Shown here: positions 1 to 13,414 of the stretch, in pieces
How the letters are laid out: each line of letters opens with the position of its first letter
Numbering within the stretch: the stretch's first letter is position 1
Origin: Porites lobata
Taxonomy: Eukaryota > Cnidaria > Anthozoa > Scleractinia > Poritidae
Assembly (NCBI GenBank): GCA_942486035.1
Contig: CALNXK010000016.1
Location: 1,961,001 to 2,025,000 of the forward strand
Reading direction: 5' to 3'
Length of the DNA: 64,000 nucleotides
Position numbers and translations under genes: made by a program
The notes under the pieces: model-generated
The model's database searches: none
Told to the model about the DNA's origin: nothing
Seen by the model: only the letters and a program-made list of their open reading frames with translations

Positions 1-52
1 CAGAGCCTCCTTTTCTCCTTCTCGGTCAAGAAGAAGACAAAAAGAGGCTCTG
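1..52. repeat. Short palindromic repeat at the window edge
   Basis: CAGAGCCTC at position 1 is answered by GAGGCTCTG ending at 52. It resembles the palindromic element at 53531-53590, which also carries CAGAGTCTC arms. It may extend left of the window. Confidence 0.45.
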
Positions 53-182
53 TGCACAGGGCAGGTAGTTTTGTACATGAATGACTAGATGTAAAGGGCT
101 GACATGTATTTCTTAGAGTATTACCCAGATTTTTATTGAATGCAATAAGTAATTTCATTTATTTTTGTTGTTGTTGTTTCAG

Positions 183-2599
183 AGGGAAAATTTAAATATT
201 TTGGACTCTCCAATTATTCCTCTTGGGAAGTCGTAAGTTAATAGTTTTGTTATAAGCTGTCTTACTTCTCTTAACCTGTGCCAGATAAAGAAAATGATTT
301 TGAATTACTGCCCACTTCTTACTAACCCTCCCGCTGATGGGAGTGCTGCTAAACCCAAAGTTCAAGAAAAATGAAGTCTCAAATTTTATTTCTAGTCAAT
401 GACTGATAGGAAACAAATTCAGCCAGTTTTGAAAAAGTTTTATCTGAATACCAAGTATGGAATTTGGTACATAGACTCAAGATCAGGGACAGTCACTGCA
501 TACTAAATAGAATACTTCCAATAAAGAAATTTCATTTGAATGGTCAGGCCAGAGGATGTTGCACAAACTCAAAAACTGGAACTACAAATAAGTAATTAGG
601 ACAACATGAAAGTACTGCTGAAGAGCTTTCATTTGATTGGTCACAAGGTAAGATTTGATCTGTGGACTCAAAACTACAAACTACATACCTTTATTAACAT
701 CTAACATTATATTATTGAGTTAATTTCCCTTAGCAAGCTACCTAATCTGGCAATATTGTGCGCAAGTACTACTATAGCTGTAAGTAATAGAAATGTCCAA
801 AGACTTGTTATAAGTTGTAGTAAATTAAATTGTTTTAATTTTCTTAGGCTGAAGTCTATTACTTGTGTAAGATGAAAGACTATCCCCTACCAAAATTCTA
901 TCAGAGTGTTTATAATCCAGTCACAAGGCAAGTGAATCAGGGTTACTTGGTTTAAGAGTGCATTGTAGCCTGTGAATACAGCTGTCTCTCATCACAGCTC
1001 TACACTAAGGACGTTTTCTCTCCTGCGAAATGTCCCAAGTGGCAAGGAGCAAGAAGAGGCAGCTGTATTCACAGGCAGTTTTGTTAAATTATCACCAGCG
1101 TAAAGGTGATGTTACAGGGATGATTCACCACAACAATTTTTAGCGCAACACAGCGTTGCAATGTTGGAATAAATTTGTAACTATTCAAAACAATGTCACA
1201 ACAATGTTGCAATGCTGTGTTGCCCCTTGTGTGGTAATCCGGATTCCAAACTCTTCAAAATTTTTGCTTGGAATCCGGAATTCAGTGCTAGGGATCCAGA
1301 ATCCGCGTTCAGTTGACAAGGAATCCGGAACCTAGTACCTGGAATCCAGAATCCAAGAGTGTCTTGGATAGCCTTACATAGGGCAATATGAAGCTTACTT
1401 TACTTTAAAACTTATGCCACTGATATTAGTATTATAAAGGAAATAAAGGGAGATGTAAAGAATCAACCATAAGAGGACGCAGAAAAAATCTAGAACACGA
1501 AGGGTCATGAGTTCGAATCCCATCTGGGGCTCAGAATTTTTGCTGTGCCCTCTTATGGTTGATTCTTTACATCTCCCTTTATTTCCTTTATAATGCTTTA
1601 AAACTTGGTTTGTACGTGTAGCCCAATATAGTGGGCCCTGTTGCAAAACTATGGTAAACAGGTTTTGTTCTAAGCTTGTTACTTTTAATTAGTAATTATG
1701 TTCAAAGAAATGGCCTAAAAAGGAATAAATAACATGTTGGCTTAGGGGAGGGGTAGGTGAACAGTTTCACAGAAACGTATAAGGATCCATGATAGGATCA
1801 TTACCTGTCTAATTTCACGTTTGAACTGCCTTTTAGTAAAACAGAGGTAAGTAAGTAATTTTATTTAACCACATATCGCATATGAGCGATAGCTCGTTTA
1901 AATGCAAATGTGCCATAAAAATTACAACGTGATAATTTACATAATCTACATGTACAAGTAATGAATAAAAAAAAATAGAAATAAGAAATAGAAAAATTAA
2001 ATCAACTAAAAAAATAATAATGGTGGCAAATGTACTTTTGTTCTGGAAGGCACCGTACCGTTCATAAGCTCTAGTATTCAGTTAAAAGTGCTTTTGTCTG
2101 TTTGTTTATTTCTAGAGGCGTGGAGGGAGAATTGTTTCCTTGTCTGAGAAGATTTGGAATTGCTTTCTATGCTTACAATGCAGTGAGTATTGGTCCAGCC
2201 ATTAGTTAAACAGAAACATCAGTGTTCTCAAAAGCACTGGTTAGAAAAGTAATTAGGAAATTAGTTCTCTTAAATTGTTCGCCAAAGAGTTGGCCGCCTT
2301 GGGCATCTCTCTAAAGAAGGACGCGTAGAGGGTGTCTACTGGCTTACTGAAAGTTTCGATCAATCACTTTTGAAATCTGCGAATACAGCCACCTTGGGTT
2401 TAGTACGAGATCACTTGATCTCACTTTTATGTAGTTGTTCAACCTTATGTAAAAGGGAAAAAGTTGACGAGAGTGTGCTTACTTATAAACTTATAAACCG
2501 CCAAGACATTTTCGATTTTTGTTTCTGTTTATAGTTGTAGGCACTTCAATCTTAAAACTGCTTACATCTGTAGTAGTAATAGAGAGCTTTAGATTCTAA

Positions 2600-2632
<33 letters not shown>

Positions 2633-5600
2633 ATGCTAAGTACTGCTTGCGCGTGAGGCAGCGTCATTTTGGCGGGAAAACGTGGTAGCCGTCGTCATGC
2701 TACTACGAGGTTTAACAAGAGTGTCGTAGCGGCGGGAACAAGTTAACAAATGTTAGAAGTTTTCGCATTTTGGAATCGGGAAAGAGCTCAACCTCCTTCA
2801 ATAACGATAACAGTTCTAACTTTTCTGGTGAAAAAAAGTACAATGAAGAATTCCGGGGTGTCTATTTTTTGGGAATACGCGAAAAAACTTTGAATCAAAT
2901 CATCAAATCTCGTACTCGTAGTGGTTCTCGTCCTCGAATCTAAAGGTCTCTAATAATAGCCAGATTTATCAGAGACAAGGTGACAACAGCGGCAACTGCG
3001 CACGCAGATCTAAAACCTGAACTGACCAGGGTCGACCAGGGCGCCCTGGAATTGACCAATGACAGAGCCGCAAATTTTGCACCGGCGGAAGTCACTTTCA
3101 GTCCTTTCAGTGCGCTGTCATGTTCTCATTTGACGTTGAATTGTCTTTGCTAGTAAATAATTTCTTGTAAACTGGGCTCTGCATTGTTTGTCAACTGGCC
3201 TCTGAATCCCCATCCACGTCTGCAACATAGCCTGCGTAGCAGGTGTACTCTAACCACGGCTTGTTCTCTCAAGCAGCGCCGAGATCCTTGTTCTGGACCA
3301 CTCATCGAATTACCAGAAATGCGTCTCGAATTTCCCTTCAACCTGATTATCCAATCAAGCAATACCTTTTTTAACAGGCAAATCATGGCTCTTTCGCGAA
3401 TCCTGGTACACAGCTGAGGGCAATAACAAGGATTTCGGTTCTGGCTACTGCAGCATAACGCGCAATGAATTTAAACGTGCCTCTAAGTACCCTCTGTCAC
3501 ATTCTCACTTGGAGCTTGGAATTTTTTTCTGGGCTTTCTGGTGTTAGATTTCTCCTTGCATCGGCGAATAAATCAGCCAATCAAATTTCACATTTATATT
3601 TAATACGCAAAGTAGCCGCGCAGCAAATTTTGAGCATATTGAACCTTGCGCGAAATGTTGCATACATTAGCTTCTGTAAGTAAAACATGATGTGCGCAAT
3701 ATTACCGGCAATGTTGTATGTGTTAAGGCTTTTAATTCGCAACAAGAAGTGAAGTGTGAGGTGCCTTTATAGTCCATGTGTCGGTTTTCCTTAAGACTTT
3801 TAATCGACAAATTGTCTGTCATGTCTGTCTTGTGGTTTATTTGTAGCTTTTAGGTGGGATCTTTACAGGGAAACACCGCTACGAGGATAGAGAAAACAAT
3901 ACAATCCAGTATGGCCGTTATAACAGGGAGGGTATGTGGGCTGAAATGTAAGTTTTTTTAGACTGTCAATCATTACAAAAAGTTCTCCAAATAGTTGCCA
4001 ACAGTTCTAAGAACTTGTCTTTTTTCTACTCTCTATTCTGCAATAAAGAGGTTTTGTCCATGCTATATTTTCTTTGCAAGACATGAACGCGACACTTGGA
4101 TTCTCTTCTCTCGGAGACACGTGATATGGTGTGAATCTGTGAGTGTTGGAGTTCAATGTCAGCAACGACCCCCGCCCCTGGAATAAACACAATTAAACGT
4201 CACACCCAATCAATTCGAAGATTACAGCTCGTGGATCGGAGTCAGATGACGACGGGGACAGGGACATTTAAATGGTCTTTTCGTTGTACATATTACAAGC
4301 CAGACGGTTACGATTCTATCTCAGCAAAAAAAAGAACGATACGCTGGAACGTAAAACATGTTTCTGGTTCACAAAAATAATCTACCGTAATTGTGAATTT
4401 AGATATGATATTTTGAAAAAAACGCCGACCTTAAACCTCTTGGGAACGCTGAAAATTTGATAAACGCCACGGTGTAATCGAGTAAATACGATAATCCATA
4501 GCGAACCAGCCCTTAGGTACAGGGAATAGAGGGTTTACTCAGCTGGCCAGCAGCTTGCAACAAAAGAAACTCACCTTAGGACACTAACATGGCCGCCGTT
4601 TTATAGTATAGCGGACGTGATGTAATATGAAAAGGCTCTATAACATGTACACCTGTGTTGCATCTTCTCATTGCGTACCTATTTTTCTCTTCACAGTTAC
4701 AGACAGCGTTACTGGAAAAAGCCATTGTTTGACGCACTCGACAAACTCAGAAAAACGTTAGATCGCATTTACGGTGAAGGAAAAGTATCATTAGTTGATG
4801 CGACCTTCCGCTGGATGTACCATCACTCTAAATTAGACGGTGCACATGGAGGTAAGTGTGATTAATGCTTTTAGTCTTTTAGTTATCAAATTGTTAATGA
4901 CGAAAGGCAACCGTGAATAGTTATCAAGTACTTCGTAACCGAACAGAAATATTTTGGCAACGTGTTTGAGTTTGTCCGTATTTTGTGACAGTACCCCCTT
5001 CGAATCCTGTCCAGAAACGAAAGGCAGTAAAGGAGAACTACTTTTCATTTTTTGCCGTCTCCTTTTAGATGCAGTCATCATTGGAGCCTCTTCCACAAAA
5101 CAACTGATTCAGAACCTCAAGAGTACAAAAAATGGTCCCTTACATGAAGGTGAAGTTAATTGTTCCTAATATACATGATTGCTTTTTTAACCAGAGCCCG
5201 GTTCCTGAATGGCCGATTAGCTGTAATGCAGGATTTAAATTTTGTTCCACATTTTGTATTTACCTTTCTATGCATTGCCTAAAGTAACATTTTGTGTTAT
5301 CATTTCTTTTTTTCGAAGGAAAGGCAAAACAGTATTTTGGAAGCTCGAGTTACATGTTCTTAGACAAGAAAACCTTGCTTAAAACTGTTCTTACTCCTGG
5401 GTTAAAATTAACCATCTTTCGAGGAACCGGGCCCAGACCTCATATAACCTCTCACAAGAACGCAACCTCGTTCCCAGGGTTCTCTCCTGGACGAGGTTGA
5501 CAAGACCGCTATTTTCCCATTCCCCGCCGATTCCGCTTTTCATGAAAACACACCTCCGCCCGAGAGAAAAACATCTGCATAAGAGAACGTAGTACCATTA

Positions 5601-5735
5601 AGTGCTCTTTGCATCCCCCGATTTTTCCCTGCATTTCAATTCGCTCCTCTTCTGTTGTACTTTGCAGATGTTGTCAAAGTATATGAAGAGGCTTGGCAAG
5701 AAATAAAAGGAGATTCCATGCTGTATTTTCGCTGA
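183..5735 (+). CDS. AKR7A2-like: AKR7-family aldo-keto reductase, 3' part (7 exons)
   Basis: NADPH-dependent carbonyl reductase of the AKR7 family (aflatoxin B1 aldehyde and succinic semialdehyde reductases), expected in the cytosol or Golgi. Visible exons: 183-232, 848-927, 2116-2182, 3847-3947, 4697-4851, 5069-5149 and 5668-5735. They join in phase to give 199 C-terminal residues and end at TGA 5733-5735. Family landmarks run in order: GLSNYSSWEV, then LFPCLRRFGIAFYAYN, then GGIFTGKHRYED, then RWMYHHSKLDGAHGDAVIIG, then the cofactor-binding GASSTKQLIQNL, and a terminal YFR like the mammalian proteins. Human AKR7A2 is about 360 aa, so the window holds a little over half. The Asp-Tyr-Lys-His catalytic tetrad lies in missing upstream exons. 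The intron 928-2115 starts with GC rather than GT (AAG/GCAAGT). No frameshift or internal stop is seen, so the gene looks intact. The ortholog level (A2, A3 or a cnidarian paralog) cannot be settled from this part. Confidence 0.9.
966..1078. mobile_element. Small TIR element (MITE) in an AKR7 intron
   Basis: A perfect 17-bp inverted repeat (968-984 against 1060-1076, starting GCCTGTGAATACAG) bounds about 110 bp with no coding potential. The tip resembles the TAGCCTGTGTAC family found at 31561, 41653 and 45426. Confidence 0.6.
1145..1223. repeat. Near-palindromic element
   Basis: GCAACACAGCGTTGCAATGTTG is answered about 80 bp later by its near reverse complement (CAATGTTGCAATGCTGTGTTGC), with a few mismatches. 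It is a hairpin-forming repeat inside an AKR7 intron. It is followed at about 1240-1352 by several diverged direct copies of a GGAATCCGGAA-like motif. Confidence 0.55.
1431..1594. repeat. Perfect 46-bp inverted repeat with B-box-like loop
   Basis: The left arm 1431-1476 and the right arm 1549-1594 are exact reverse complements over 46 bp. The 72-bp loop includes GAGTTCGAATCCC (about 1508-1520), which matches the pol III B box of tRNA genes (GTTCGANNCC). No A box or cloverleaf was found, so this is not called a tRNA. Confidence 0.75.
2582..2950 (-). mobile_element. 369-bp MITE, family copy 1
   Basis: The inverted ends read GAGAGCTTTAGATTC and GAATCTAAAGGTCTC, and further inward ACTACGAGTACGAGATTT. 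It is flanked by the 5-bp direct repeat TAATA (2577-2581 and 2951-2955). The copy at 62537-62894 is the same sequence in the other orientation. No ORF. Confidence 0.75.
5464..5501. repeat. Short AACCTCGT palindrome
   Basis: AACCTCGTTCCCAGG is followed by CCTGGACGAGGTT. This is a minimal copy of a family whose longer copies lie at 38143, 41724, 43398 and 51041. It sits between the last two AKR7 coding exons. Confidence 0.5.
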
Positions 5736-7330
5736 AATAATGCAGAAAGAATATTGTCTGTGTTAGCCTTTCAGCGCTGAAAAGAATTAGCAGTCTTCCA
5801 ATTCTTAGGATAAAGCCTGTTTTGATCGGTGGTGTTTCTACTTGACCAAAAATGAAAACTTCTCGAACTTTGTGAAATATAAAAGAGAAGGAAAGTTTGA
5901 GGAACCTGTGGTGAAGTTTTTAGTGTAAGTTTTAATTGTTGTAAGGGCTGGGTAAGCAGGCGAGATATATATATATATATATCCGTTGCGTGCCTCTTTC
6001 CGTTTCAACAGTGGTCGAAGATGACTCTATAGCTCCCTATTATATGTAAAATGTGTCGAGGTAGACGCCATTGACTAATTAATAATAATTTAAAATTTTA
6101 TAACGCGCAAATATCTGTGTAACTATGATCAAATGCGTGAATTACACGCAGGGCGCGTTAGATCCCTGCACGAAAGCATTTAGTCTGACTTCCATTGCAA
6201 GAAAAGATGTACATTAATGACTGGAATTTTCAAACAATTTTCGATTAAGAATTTCCAATGCTATCTTTCGCTCTACGTTTCCTCTTCTCAGCTTCATCAT
6301 ATTTCGTTGTAGACGAAAACTGCACAGTCAGTGTGGGTTTGCATGCAAGCTGCCAGATTACCTCATAATCTGTAATCAGTCTAATTTCTTTATTGTTTGA
6401 TTTCAATTTTTTATTTTAAAAAAGCGGGAGTCTTTTGAGCAGCGGATTAATAACCCCCTTAACAATATCATGATGATATAAAGCGTCTGGACGTTTTTGT
6501 CTTTATATTATGCGCTTAAATACCAGTCTATTGTATACTAAGATAGCTGTTGTTATTGATTATTTTTCTTCCTAATTCCTTACCACAACCTTTGGATTTA
6601 ATGGCTAGTGAAGGAGGGCCTTATGTAGAAATATTGCGAAAGTCCAGTCATGAATCACATAGTGAAGGAGATATACATGCAATCACTATAGTATAAAGGG
6701 TAGCCTCTCTTAACGAAAATACGAACCTTGAAGTCTACCGTCGCGCTGGTCAGAAAAGTTGTGATCGTTCCATGTTCCATAGTGGTTAAGCAATTTCCAA
6801 CTTACATCAGTATCCATCAAGCAAGGTTATGCGATTTAACTTCATAACGGAGAGCTTCAAGGTTAGTATATTAAAACCTGTGCTTGGAACTAAAGCATAC
6901 TGTGCAGGGGCTGATGAATTTCCCCACTTGGGAACTATCTCTATTTCTTAGTCCCCGGCTTTCGGCTTGTTGCCGTGAATTTTCGTGAATTATTTTCATG
7001 CTCTACAAGTGAATTTTTTTAATGTTCAATGCGGGCCTTCACGGGCGTAATCAATAATCTCTCCCTTCCTTACACCGGAATTGCGCAATAGTGTATGGTG
7101 TTAAAAGAATTTTCGTTAAGGTTTTAGAGAAGATGTGGGTATTTTTTTTCGGAGCCCAGTATCTTGCGACCATTCATCGGAAAGACAAGATCGATAGATT
7201 TACTATTGCTTGCAATCTCCGTTAGGGTGATGCCTTCACAAACCAGTAACAAGAGAGTCACAAGAATTCAACCCGTAACCCTTTCGATATGGGTGTGGCA
7301 CCGATTCATGACTAATTAAGGTGGCCACAC
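5736..7330. other. Intergenic, no gene seen
   Basis: Region downstream of the AKR7 stop. The UTR end is not clear because no strong AATAAA lies close by. An (AT)9 microsatellite occupies 5965-5982. Reading frames are short and lack splice context. Confidence 0.5.
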
Positions 7331-7852
7331 TTTTAGCCCCTTTGGTGGGGGAGGGGGGTACTCCCTATGATGGCCTACGCGGGAGGCCCCGCCCGAAAGG
7401 GGTATCTTCTTCAGGCTTCAAGTATATGAAAGGGTAGGGATTTCACTAGTTGAAGTATATATATGGGTAGGGAAATCTGTCATTTGCCTCTGTGAGAGAG
7501 CCCAAAAGGGCTGACAGATGAATTTTATTGCGTTATAAAGTCGAGAAAAAGTTCTATTTTGTGATTAACATCTCCTCTCCCCTAGCCCCTTAGGAAGGCC
7601 TGATACTCAGGCTATTTTGTTATTGATTCCTATTAAAGAGAGCGTAGTTAAAAGGGATGCAAACTTCTAAACAAGGTATGTGAAAGGGAACCATTTGTCT
7701 GTAGAGGGTATACGAAAAGGATACCTTTTTCGTAGACTTTCTCAAAGTCGTTCGCATGGTTTTTACATAAAAGGGTGAGGGGTTGGACCTAGGTGCGGAA
7801 CCTCCCCGTATAAACATTTGTTGAGTACCCCCACCCCCCGGGTTTTTAGCTT
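7331..7852. mobile_element. TIR element with G-rich ends
   Basis: The left end has TTTTAGCCCC followed by GGGGGGTACTCCC. The right end has GAGTACCCCCACCCCCCGGG followed by TTTTTAGC, its approximate reverse complement. The internal sequence is non-coding. Similar G-rich ends bound 13415-13744 and 52252-52640. Confidence 0.5.
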
Positions 7853-10800
7853 AATGAGCTTTGCTTCTCCTATTTTAATTTTGGCACGTTTTAGCCTTGA
7901 GATTATTCTTGGAGAGGAAATATTAGGGCCAAAACAGTAGTGTTTCAGTAGAAATCTTGGCTGCGCCTTTGCAAAGTTTCTATTTTAGGAAATGGATAGA
8001 AGTTTTCTCACCAGGAACGGAAGAGGGAACGGAAATAGAAGGAAATCGATAACAACATCCTTGTACTTGGCAAGTAAACAAACAGTGACTATTCTTTGCC
8101 ATATACTTAACAAGAAAAATCTAACAGGTCATTCAAGATAGCACTACCAAACCAGTCGAGCATGTTTTGTGCTGGGATTAAAAAAAAAACAGTTTTGCGC
8201 ATGTGCACACACAGGCTTAGTGACTGATAAAGAAAGTACACGGGTTCACAGAGTATCTAACCAAACTGATAAATGAATTTCATTTTTTGAAAAAGGTTTG
8301 AGATGTATTCTCACATTTATTGTCTTCTGAGGAAAGCAAAGAAATTTGTAGAATAATCTTGAAGGTAAGGTTGCAAAAGCTGATCAGTTTTGGTTTTAAA
8401 TTAACAAATTAGTAGGAAGGAAGTCCTCGCTTTTGTAAATTATAGGCTTTCCTACGATAATAATGAAGTTTATATAGCGCTTATACATCGCTGTTCTAAG
8501 CGCCTGATACGTATATTCTTTCAACTAAACAGCAGCTCTTCGCTTATTGAACAGTTTTAGTTCATTTGGTTTAATACAGTATAGAATAGTGTGTCATTAA
8601 TGGAAGGGGCATGATATGATTGAGCAATGGAGTTTAACTAATAGTTAGTCTGAAATAGGGTTGTAAAATACAGCTCATTGAACGCGGTATGGTTTAATTC
8701 AAGGGTTCCAGGTTCCCAGCCGCACACCTCCACCCAGAAATACAAAGAGTAAACTTCGGCTTCAGGCCTCTGTTCTATAAAAGAGACCAACGGGGGTGTG
8801 GCTCATGTCCGTCACTATTGACCCCTAAAGCAGACCATACTCTAACGGAGTATGACATGCAGCATTTGCTACACACAATCCTCATCGATACCATTATGGG
8901 TGAATACATCTACTTTTCCTCCTGAACTCCGCAAATGAGGCCCAAATCTTCAATTTCTACAACAAAGCGAGACAACGAGCATCCCCTTCTATATGGGGAT
9001 TTTCTCTCTCGGGGTCCTAAGCTCAAGTATAGCTCAGTCTTGAGACGGGAAATACAATACAATACAATACAATACAAACTTTAATGACACTCCCTGAAGA
9101 GAGCTTCTCCGTGGCAACATATCCTCACTGACCCTTAGAGCTAGTCAAGAGACGTTTTTTTAATTGAACGAGGGCATTTAGTCTCGTAAAAAGAGAATGT
9201 AGGAACGTGAAAAGCGTAGTTCAACGACCACACGCGCAAAATATTAGGCGTTGAGCATGAAACCTTCTTCCGTTGCGGTTGGTCCGATGGAGGTGCTTAT
9301 TAAGTAGCGCTGGCATACATCCATCTCAGTGTTTGTTTTCCTTCGATTTTTTATAACGGAAACTGATTGTTGCAAATGCGGCCTGCAATTACCCTTGGCT
9401 ACTACCTTGGCCCTGTACTTGGTTTAAAATGACAAAGCTCCAATTGTTTCTTTGAAAGTATTTTAAACTAGCTTTCTTCGAAAACAGCTGGCTTTGAGCG
9501 CCTCCAAAAAAAACGGTATTTCATTTCTGTGTAGGCTGTCCACTTGTATGAAGTGAAATTCAGTTGTGTAATACCAAGAGGGTGAACTGGGAAGCCAAAA
9601 ACTCTAGAAATTCTTTAGAACCGCAATTCCCTGGTTTATTTCGCTCTCCTTTCTAGAACTATCAGTTCTGAAGAATTTGGCGAGTTGATTACTTCTTAGC
9701 ACCCACATTAAAACAATTTACATTTCCGGTTTTTTTTTCAATCGTTTTTTTCCTTCACTTTTTTAGTTCCAGCTAAACCGCTGCGAAGTCTTTCGTTCCC
9801 ATAGATCTCGAAAGGTGGAGAATAAGTAAATCGTATTGATGAAAACAGAAAACTAGTTGACTGATGAAAATCTCTGAACAAAATGTGACCAGGCTTCTAA
9901 AAAAGAGAATAGAGAGAATATATATAACACCCTGAAGTTGGAAGGCAAGCGAAGGCAATGTTTTATATGTACTTCTTCGGAAGTCATTAAGATAATAATT
10001 GCGTAAAAGAGAAGTAGAAGAACTAAAAACATTTTTATAAAATCTCACGATGTTCTGGCTTTTGCTTCAGCCTGAAGGGTTTTTTATACGGGGAAATGTC
10101 CTCGCTTTCAGACAAAAATAGTTATACACAAAATTGGGCACTGAAGTAATTCCCGCACTGAAGCGAGGATAAAAATTCCTAGTCATGTTCGGTACCTTAA
10201 ATATTAGATGGAAAAGGAAGTCAAATGCTGAGTCACAGAGAATGCCCGGTCATGCAAAAAGAAACTTGTTATTGTCAAATCACGTAAAACGGATTTTGGC
10301 ATTTTGATGATCGCTTCTGATCCGCTCTTTGCCCGTTGGCCTTTGGTTGTTCCGGTGACCGTATTATCCACAGAGGTATTCTATTATTAAGCGGGTTCTC
10401 GAAAATGAGTTATCGCCAACTGATTTTCACGTAGTGATTTGAAAAGTGGTAGTCTGTGAACCCGAGCAATAAGAAGGATAGTCAAAAGCTGGGCAATTAC
10501 AGGCTATGTTGATTAGCAGGTTTAACCCTGCCGACTATCTTCTGCTTAACCATACTCTTTACGCTTTGTTGAACTCATAAGGAGTTATGAAAAGGGTACC
10601 AGGGTAAAAGTTAGTATCTGAAGGAGAAGTGTAAAGAAGTTGTTGAGTCCGTATGCAAAGCCATCAAAGTCCGAGGAGTGCGCGCGTAATACCTTTCATT
10701 ACGTTTTCATTAGTAAACAAGACAAGTATACGCAGGGATGCGCACCCCCAGACCCGCCCCCAACCCGCCCCCCACACAGCCTCCATTCTCAGTTGTTTTC

Positions 10801-13414
10801 ATTCAGAACCAAACCACCGGAAAAAAATAAACGTGATCTCGTGAAAATAAGAACAAGGATAACAAGAAATAGACAAGTATCTATTTTGCAATAGACAAGT
10901 ATCTATCAAGCACAATGGAATAAAATTCAATGCTGAGTCACTTAGCTGACAAATCAGGCAAGAAATCGTATCATTGAAGAGAATTGAATTCTACCAGGCC
11001 TCCTCTCTTTCCCGAGATCACTGAGAAAATAGCGACTGATCGCCCCAAAGCACTCCGCCCGCGAGGATATTCCAGCATCTACAGTTTTAGGGTAAATCTC
11101 TAATTCCCTTTGAATGCAACGTATTTGAGCAGGCTGCCCTGCCGTTATTAATTCGTCCTTGAAGAGTGTTTTCATTTACATCCCTAACACAGGAAATTTA
11201 CGCTAATGAGACTAATCTGCTCTACCTTTATTCGCAACAAGTCACACAACAAGTTCCGGATACCAGTGAGTCAGGCTTTAGGGTTAGGGCAAGGTGGGGG
11301 GAGGGGTGATGCTCACCGCAATTTTAGCTCGAATCAGCGGATCATAAGCGGTAACATATACCTTCTTTGTGCGATTTTGGAAAGTTGTTCATCGCCTTTA
11401 AATCTTAGTCTCGCGCTAGTTTAATAATAATAGGGTGATTCAAGAAGCAAAAAAGTTCCGTGAGTAACCCCTAAGAATTACTTATGATGTATACTGATTG
11501 AAGATTTCATCCGAATCTAATGATGCATTTCCGTTTCCGCCCACGTTCGAACACTTGCTTTACGCATAACGAGAGAGAAAGAGTCCTAACTGACCAATTA
11601 CAGGAGAGAACAAATCCATCGGCAGACGAGAAAGTGACAAGGCGATTTCGAAATTCACACACGTATTTTAACATGTAATCATCACCTTAATTGAAGAAAC
11701 CACGGTCAAAAATTTGTGTTTAAAATTGGTATTTTTTTAACGCAAACCCTATTAACACTTTAAAGAAGCTTTCTAAGACATTAATTTGAATGATTCCACT
11801 TTAAGACTTTTTAAATTAAAATCATGAGGAGAATGTTTGATTCAAACTATGTAGTACACCCCACTAAGTGAAGAAAGCATAGGAAACGCTTTCGTCCAAT
11901 GAGATTCGTTGATCCAGCGTGACGTAAAACAAACCAGCAAAATACGATATGATTATTTCGACTGATATAAGTACGATGTATTATCAAATGTTGTAACATT
12001 CAGGTTCATCTTTGTTCGTGTCAACATTGAGTTATCCACCTAAAACTGTGGCTTTGTTTTTGAAGAATTTCTCGAGAGAAGAAACTCTTTGCTGTCGGTC
12101 CACCAAGTAAGTTTGCCAATTTAGGGTTTGCATTCAAAATTATTTTGCGTAATGTTTTTAATATGATATATTAATGTGCACGGGTGATTCTGAGTAGATT
12201 ATACTGCACTGAGGAGCCGGTTGCAGCAAGACATATTAAATACAAATATTCGTTCATAAAAAAATGATTATTTAAAATTTTACTTAACTTCACTGAATGT
12301 GTTGAATATACTCTGGTATATATACTGCGAGTATTGTAGTAGATTTTACAGAAACTCACAGCCGCCATCTATCTGCGCCCTGTCGGGTTCAAGAATGGTG
12401 TCTTGCAAGTTTTAAAAATGACCAACAAATAATTAGCTTGTCATGACTTTGCAAACTAAATCTCTTGTGGACGCTACGTAAATAAACCAGCACCGGCGAT
12501 ATCCTTTAGCGGTCCTTTACTTATTTTATTTTATTGCTGTTATTTTATTTTTGGCAGGCGAAAACTGAAATAGTCTTGAATGAAAAACTTAGATGCATAA
12601 AAGAAAGATGTTCCTCTTCTTTTTCAGTTTTAAGTTTATTATAATAAGGAGTTTTTTTCTGAGAGACGTCCCTCTAAGATTAGTTAGTCTTCTTGGAATT
12701 AACTGTTTAGTTTTATTCTTATTTTAATACAAATCCGTGTAACAATGACAGGCCAGATTTTTAATATAGTGTTATGCAAGTGGAACAAATTTGTAAACAA
12801 ATCGGGTGATTTTAAATATTGACCGCGAGGGATGGACTGCGGCCACACAGGCCAAAAGTTAATCTCTTTTTATCACGAGTCACCTTCATTCAACCTGCAA
12901 AGTCTCGTTTAAGGAGCAACAAATTGATACCCAAAAGCATTTTTAAACATTTCTTGAGACTTTGTACTCCCTTTTGATAGAAGGCGCAAACTGAGAGTAA
13001 GGTTCGAAAACAAAAAATTTCAAATACAGTGAGATTAACAGATTTTCGCGATTCAGGAAGTTAATGATACGCCTCGATATTTTGACTTCACCTATACTTA
13101 GGCCTCCTGACGCTTATTTCCCACTTTTCCGATTAACGGTTCAGAGATGACAATCTGATGAGTCTTTCCACTTAGTCTGATTTCAGTAGTAAGTACCGCA
13201 TTGTGTATGTTTCCATTAAGAGCAAAGCTAATCTTTGGAAATCTTCCGAGCGATTTTCAGCCTAGTAGGAGCGCACGGAAGGCTTACTGAACTAGCATTT
13301 TCCCGTTATTATTATTATCATTTTATTTAACGTGTGTGTGGTCAAAGTGTCCTACACAATAGGGGCAAAGCAGAAATAATATGTTTAGATGCAAAGTACC
13401 GTCAACGCAATAGC
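7853..13414. other. Intergenic, no gene seen
   Basis: No frame here has recognisable domains or good splice context. An (AATAC)n microsatellite lies at 9051-9076. A stretch near 8455-8510 (TTTATATAGCGCTT, then TAAGCGC) looks like a dispersed repeat, but its limits could not be set. Confidence 0.45.

Larger units (their letters stand above)
928..2115 (+). other. GC-AG intron in the AKR7 gene
   Basis: The upstream exon ends ACAAG and is followed by GCAAGTG. The downstream exon starts after TTTCTAG. Joining them completes an Arg codon and gives the family's conserved RGVEGELFPC stretch. No GT donor in the right phase gives that join. The rest of the donor matches the known GC-donor consensus AAG/GCAAGT. 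The intron carries three hairpin-type elements (966-1078, 1145-1223 and 1431-1594). Confidence 0.8.

Noticed and set aside
1500..1540. tRNA gene suggested by GTTCGAATCCC
   Set aside because: No A box and no acceptor stem; the sequence is the loop of a 46-bp inverted repeat.
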